Shown here: one piece after another, positions 14,466 to 14,746 of the stretch
Layout of the letters: each line of letters starts with the position of its first letter
How positions within the stretch are numbered: the stretch's first letter is position 1
Origin: Bacillota bacterium
GTDB taxonomy: Bacteria; Bacillota; Clostridia; Oscillospirales; Oscillospiraceae
Reading direction: 5' to 3'
Length of the DNA: 14,746 nt
Assembly (NCBI GenBank): GCA_023395775.1
Contig: JAEWYA010000099.1
Coordinates: forward strand, 1-14,746
Notes under the pieces: generated by a model
Told to the model about the DNA's origin: nothing
Databases searched by the model: none
Seen by the model: only the letters and a program-made list of their open reading frames with translations
Made by a program: the position numbers and the translations under genes

Positions 14466-14746
14466 AATTTGTACTGGCGACCCATAATCCCGGTAAGCTG
14501 AAGGAAATGTCCGCCATTCTGGGGATTTTGGGCGTGGAGGTGGTCAGTCCCGCCGACCTGGGTCTCACCGTGGATGTGGAGGAGACCGGAGAGACCTTCA
14601 CGGAGAATGCTATGCTGAAGGCAAGGGCCGTCTGTGCTTTGGCGGGACTGCCCGCCATCGCAGATGACTCCGGCCTTTGTGTGGACGCGCTGAACGGCGG
14701 CCCGGGAGTATACTCCGCCCGATATGGCGGCGAGGGGCTGGACGAC
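14453..14746 (+). CDS. rdgB: RdgB/HAM1-type non-canonical purine NTP pyrophosphatase, 3' end missing
   Basis: The first 98 residues are present and the frame runs off the right edge, about half of the usual length of near 200. This house-cleaning enzyme hydrolyses ITP, dITP and XTP to monophosphates so that deaminated purines are not incorporated. Visible family motifs are ATHNPGKLKEM (9-19, the nucleotide-binding SHN-x-x-K region), ETFTENAMLKARA (47-59) and ADDSGLCVDALNGGPGVYSARYGG (70-93), with Asp71/Asp72 in the catalytic and metal-binding region. The start ATG at 14453 has GGGAGG 6 bases upstream; a second in-frame ATG at 14462 is possible. The overlap with rph matches the common rph-rdgB pairing in Firmicutes. 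Confidence 0.95.
   Translation, partial: MEPMKFVLATHNPGKLKEMSAILGILGVEVVSPADLGLTVDVEETGETFTENAMLKARAVCALAGLPAIADDSGLCVDALNGGPGVYSARYGGEGLDD

Overview
The window looks like chromosomal DNA of a GC-rich Clostridia member of the gut Oscillospiraceae/Flavonifractor type. This rests on the smc-ftsY-(small protein)-rph-rdgB order, a TepA-like ClpP relative, proB without a PUA domain, TTG starts with strong AGGAGG-type ribosome binding sites, and strong CTG use for leucine. The lineage is inferred from gene content and style, not from a marker gene. No rRNA, tRNA, CRISPR array, insertion sequence or phage gene was seen.

Left third, all on the minus strand. The proline genes proB-proA-proC (6282 down to 3329) run from an extended -10 promoter at about 6474 to a strong intrinsic terminator at 3255-3308. 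They form the complete glutamate-to-proline pathway: glutamate 5-kinase, gamma-glutamyl phosphate reductase and pyrroline-5-carboxylate reductase. Beyond that terminator, still on the minus strand, is a tight three-gene cluster: a VTC-type triphosphate-tunnel protein (3175-2450), a DUF4956 membrane protein overlapping it by 8 bases (2457-1783), and an exported beta-helix Cthe_2159/DUF4353-type protein (1764 to beyond the left edge). This cluster is the least understood and most interesting part of the window.

Middle, plus strand. A TepA/YmfB-like ClpP-fold serine peptidase (6551-7303) is followed by its own terminator. Next is a monocistronic ornithine cyclodeaminase/mu-crystallin family gene (7596-8594) with a near-consensus sigma-A promoter and its own terminator. 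Its leucine codon choice differs from its neighbours, and it lacks the aspartate that defines true ornithine cyclodeaminases. It lies about 1.3 kb from proB and could be a second route to proline or a related imine reductase.

Right half, plus strand. A promoter at 8776-8804 starts smc (chromosome condensation), followed by ftsY (signal recognition particle receptor), an uncharacterised 85-residue protein, rph (RNase PH) and the start of rdgB (house-cleaning NTP pyrophosphatase), which is cut by the right edge. The last four are separated by 12 bases or overlap, so they are probably co-transcribed; a 124-base gap separates smc from ftsY.

No intergenic stretch exceeds 300 bases. The longest are 6283-6550, 7304-7595 and 8595-8880, and their promoters, terminators and hairpins are listed below.
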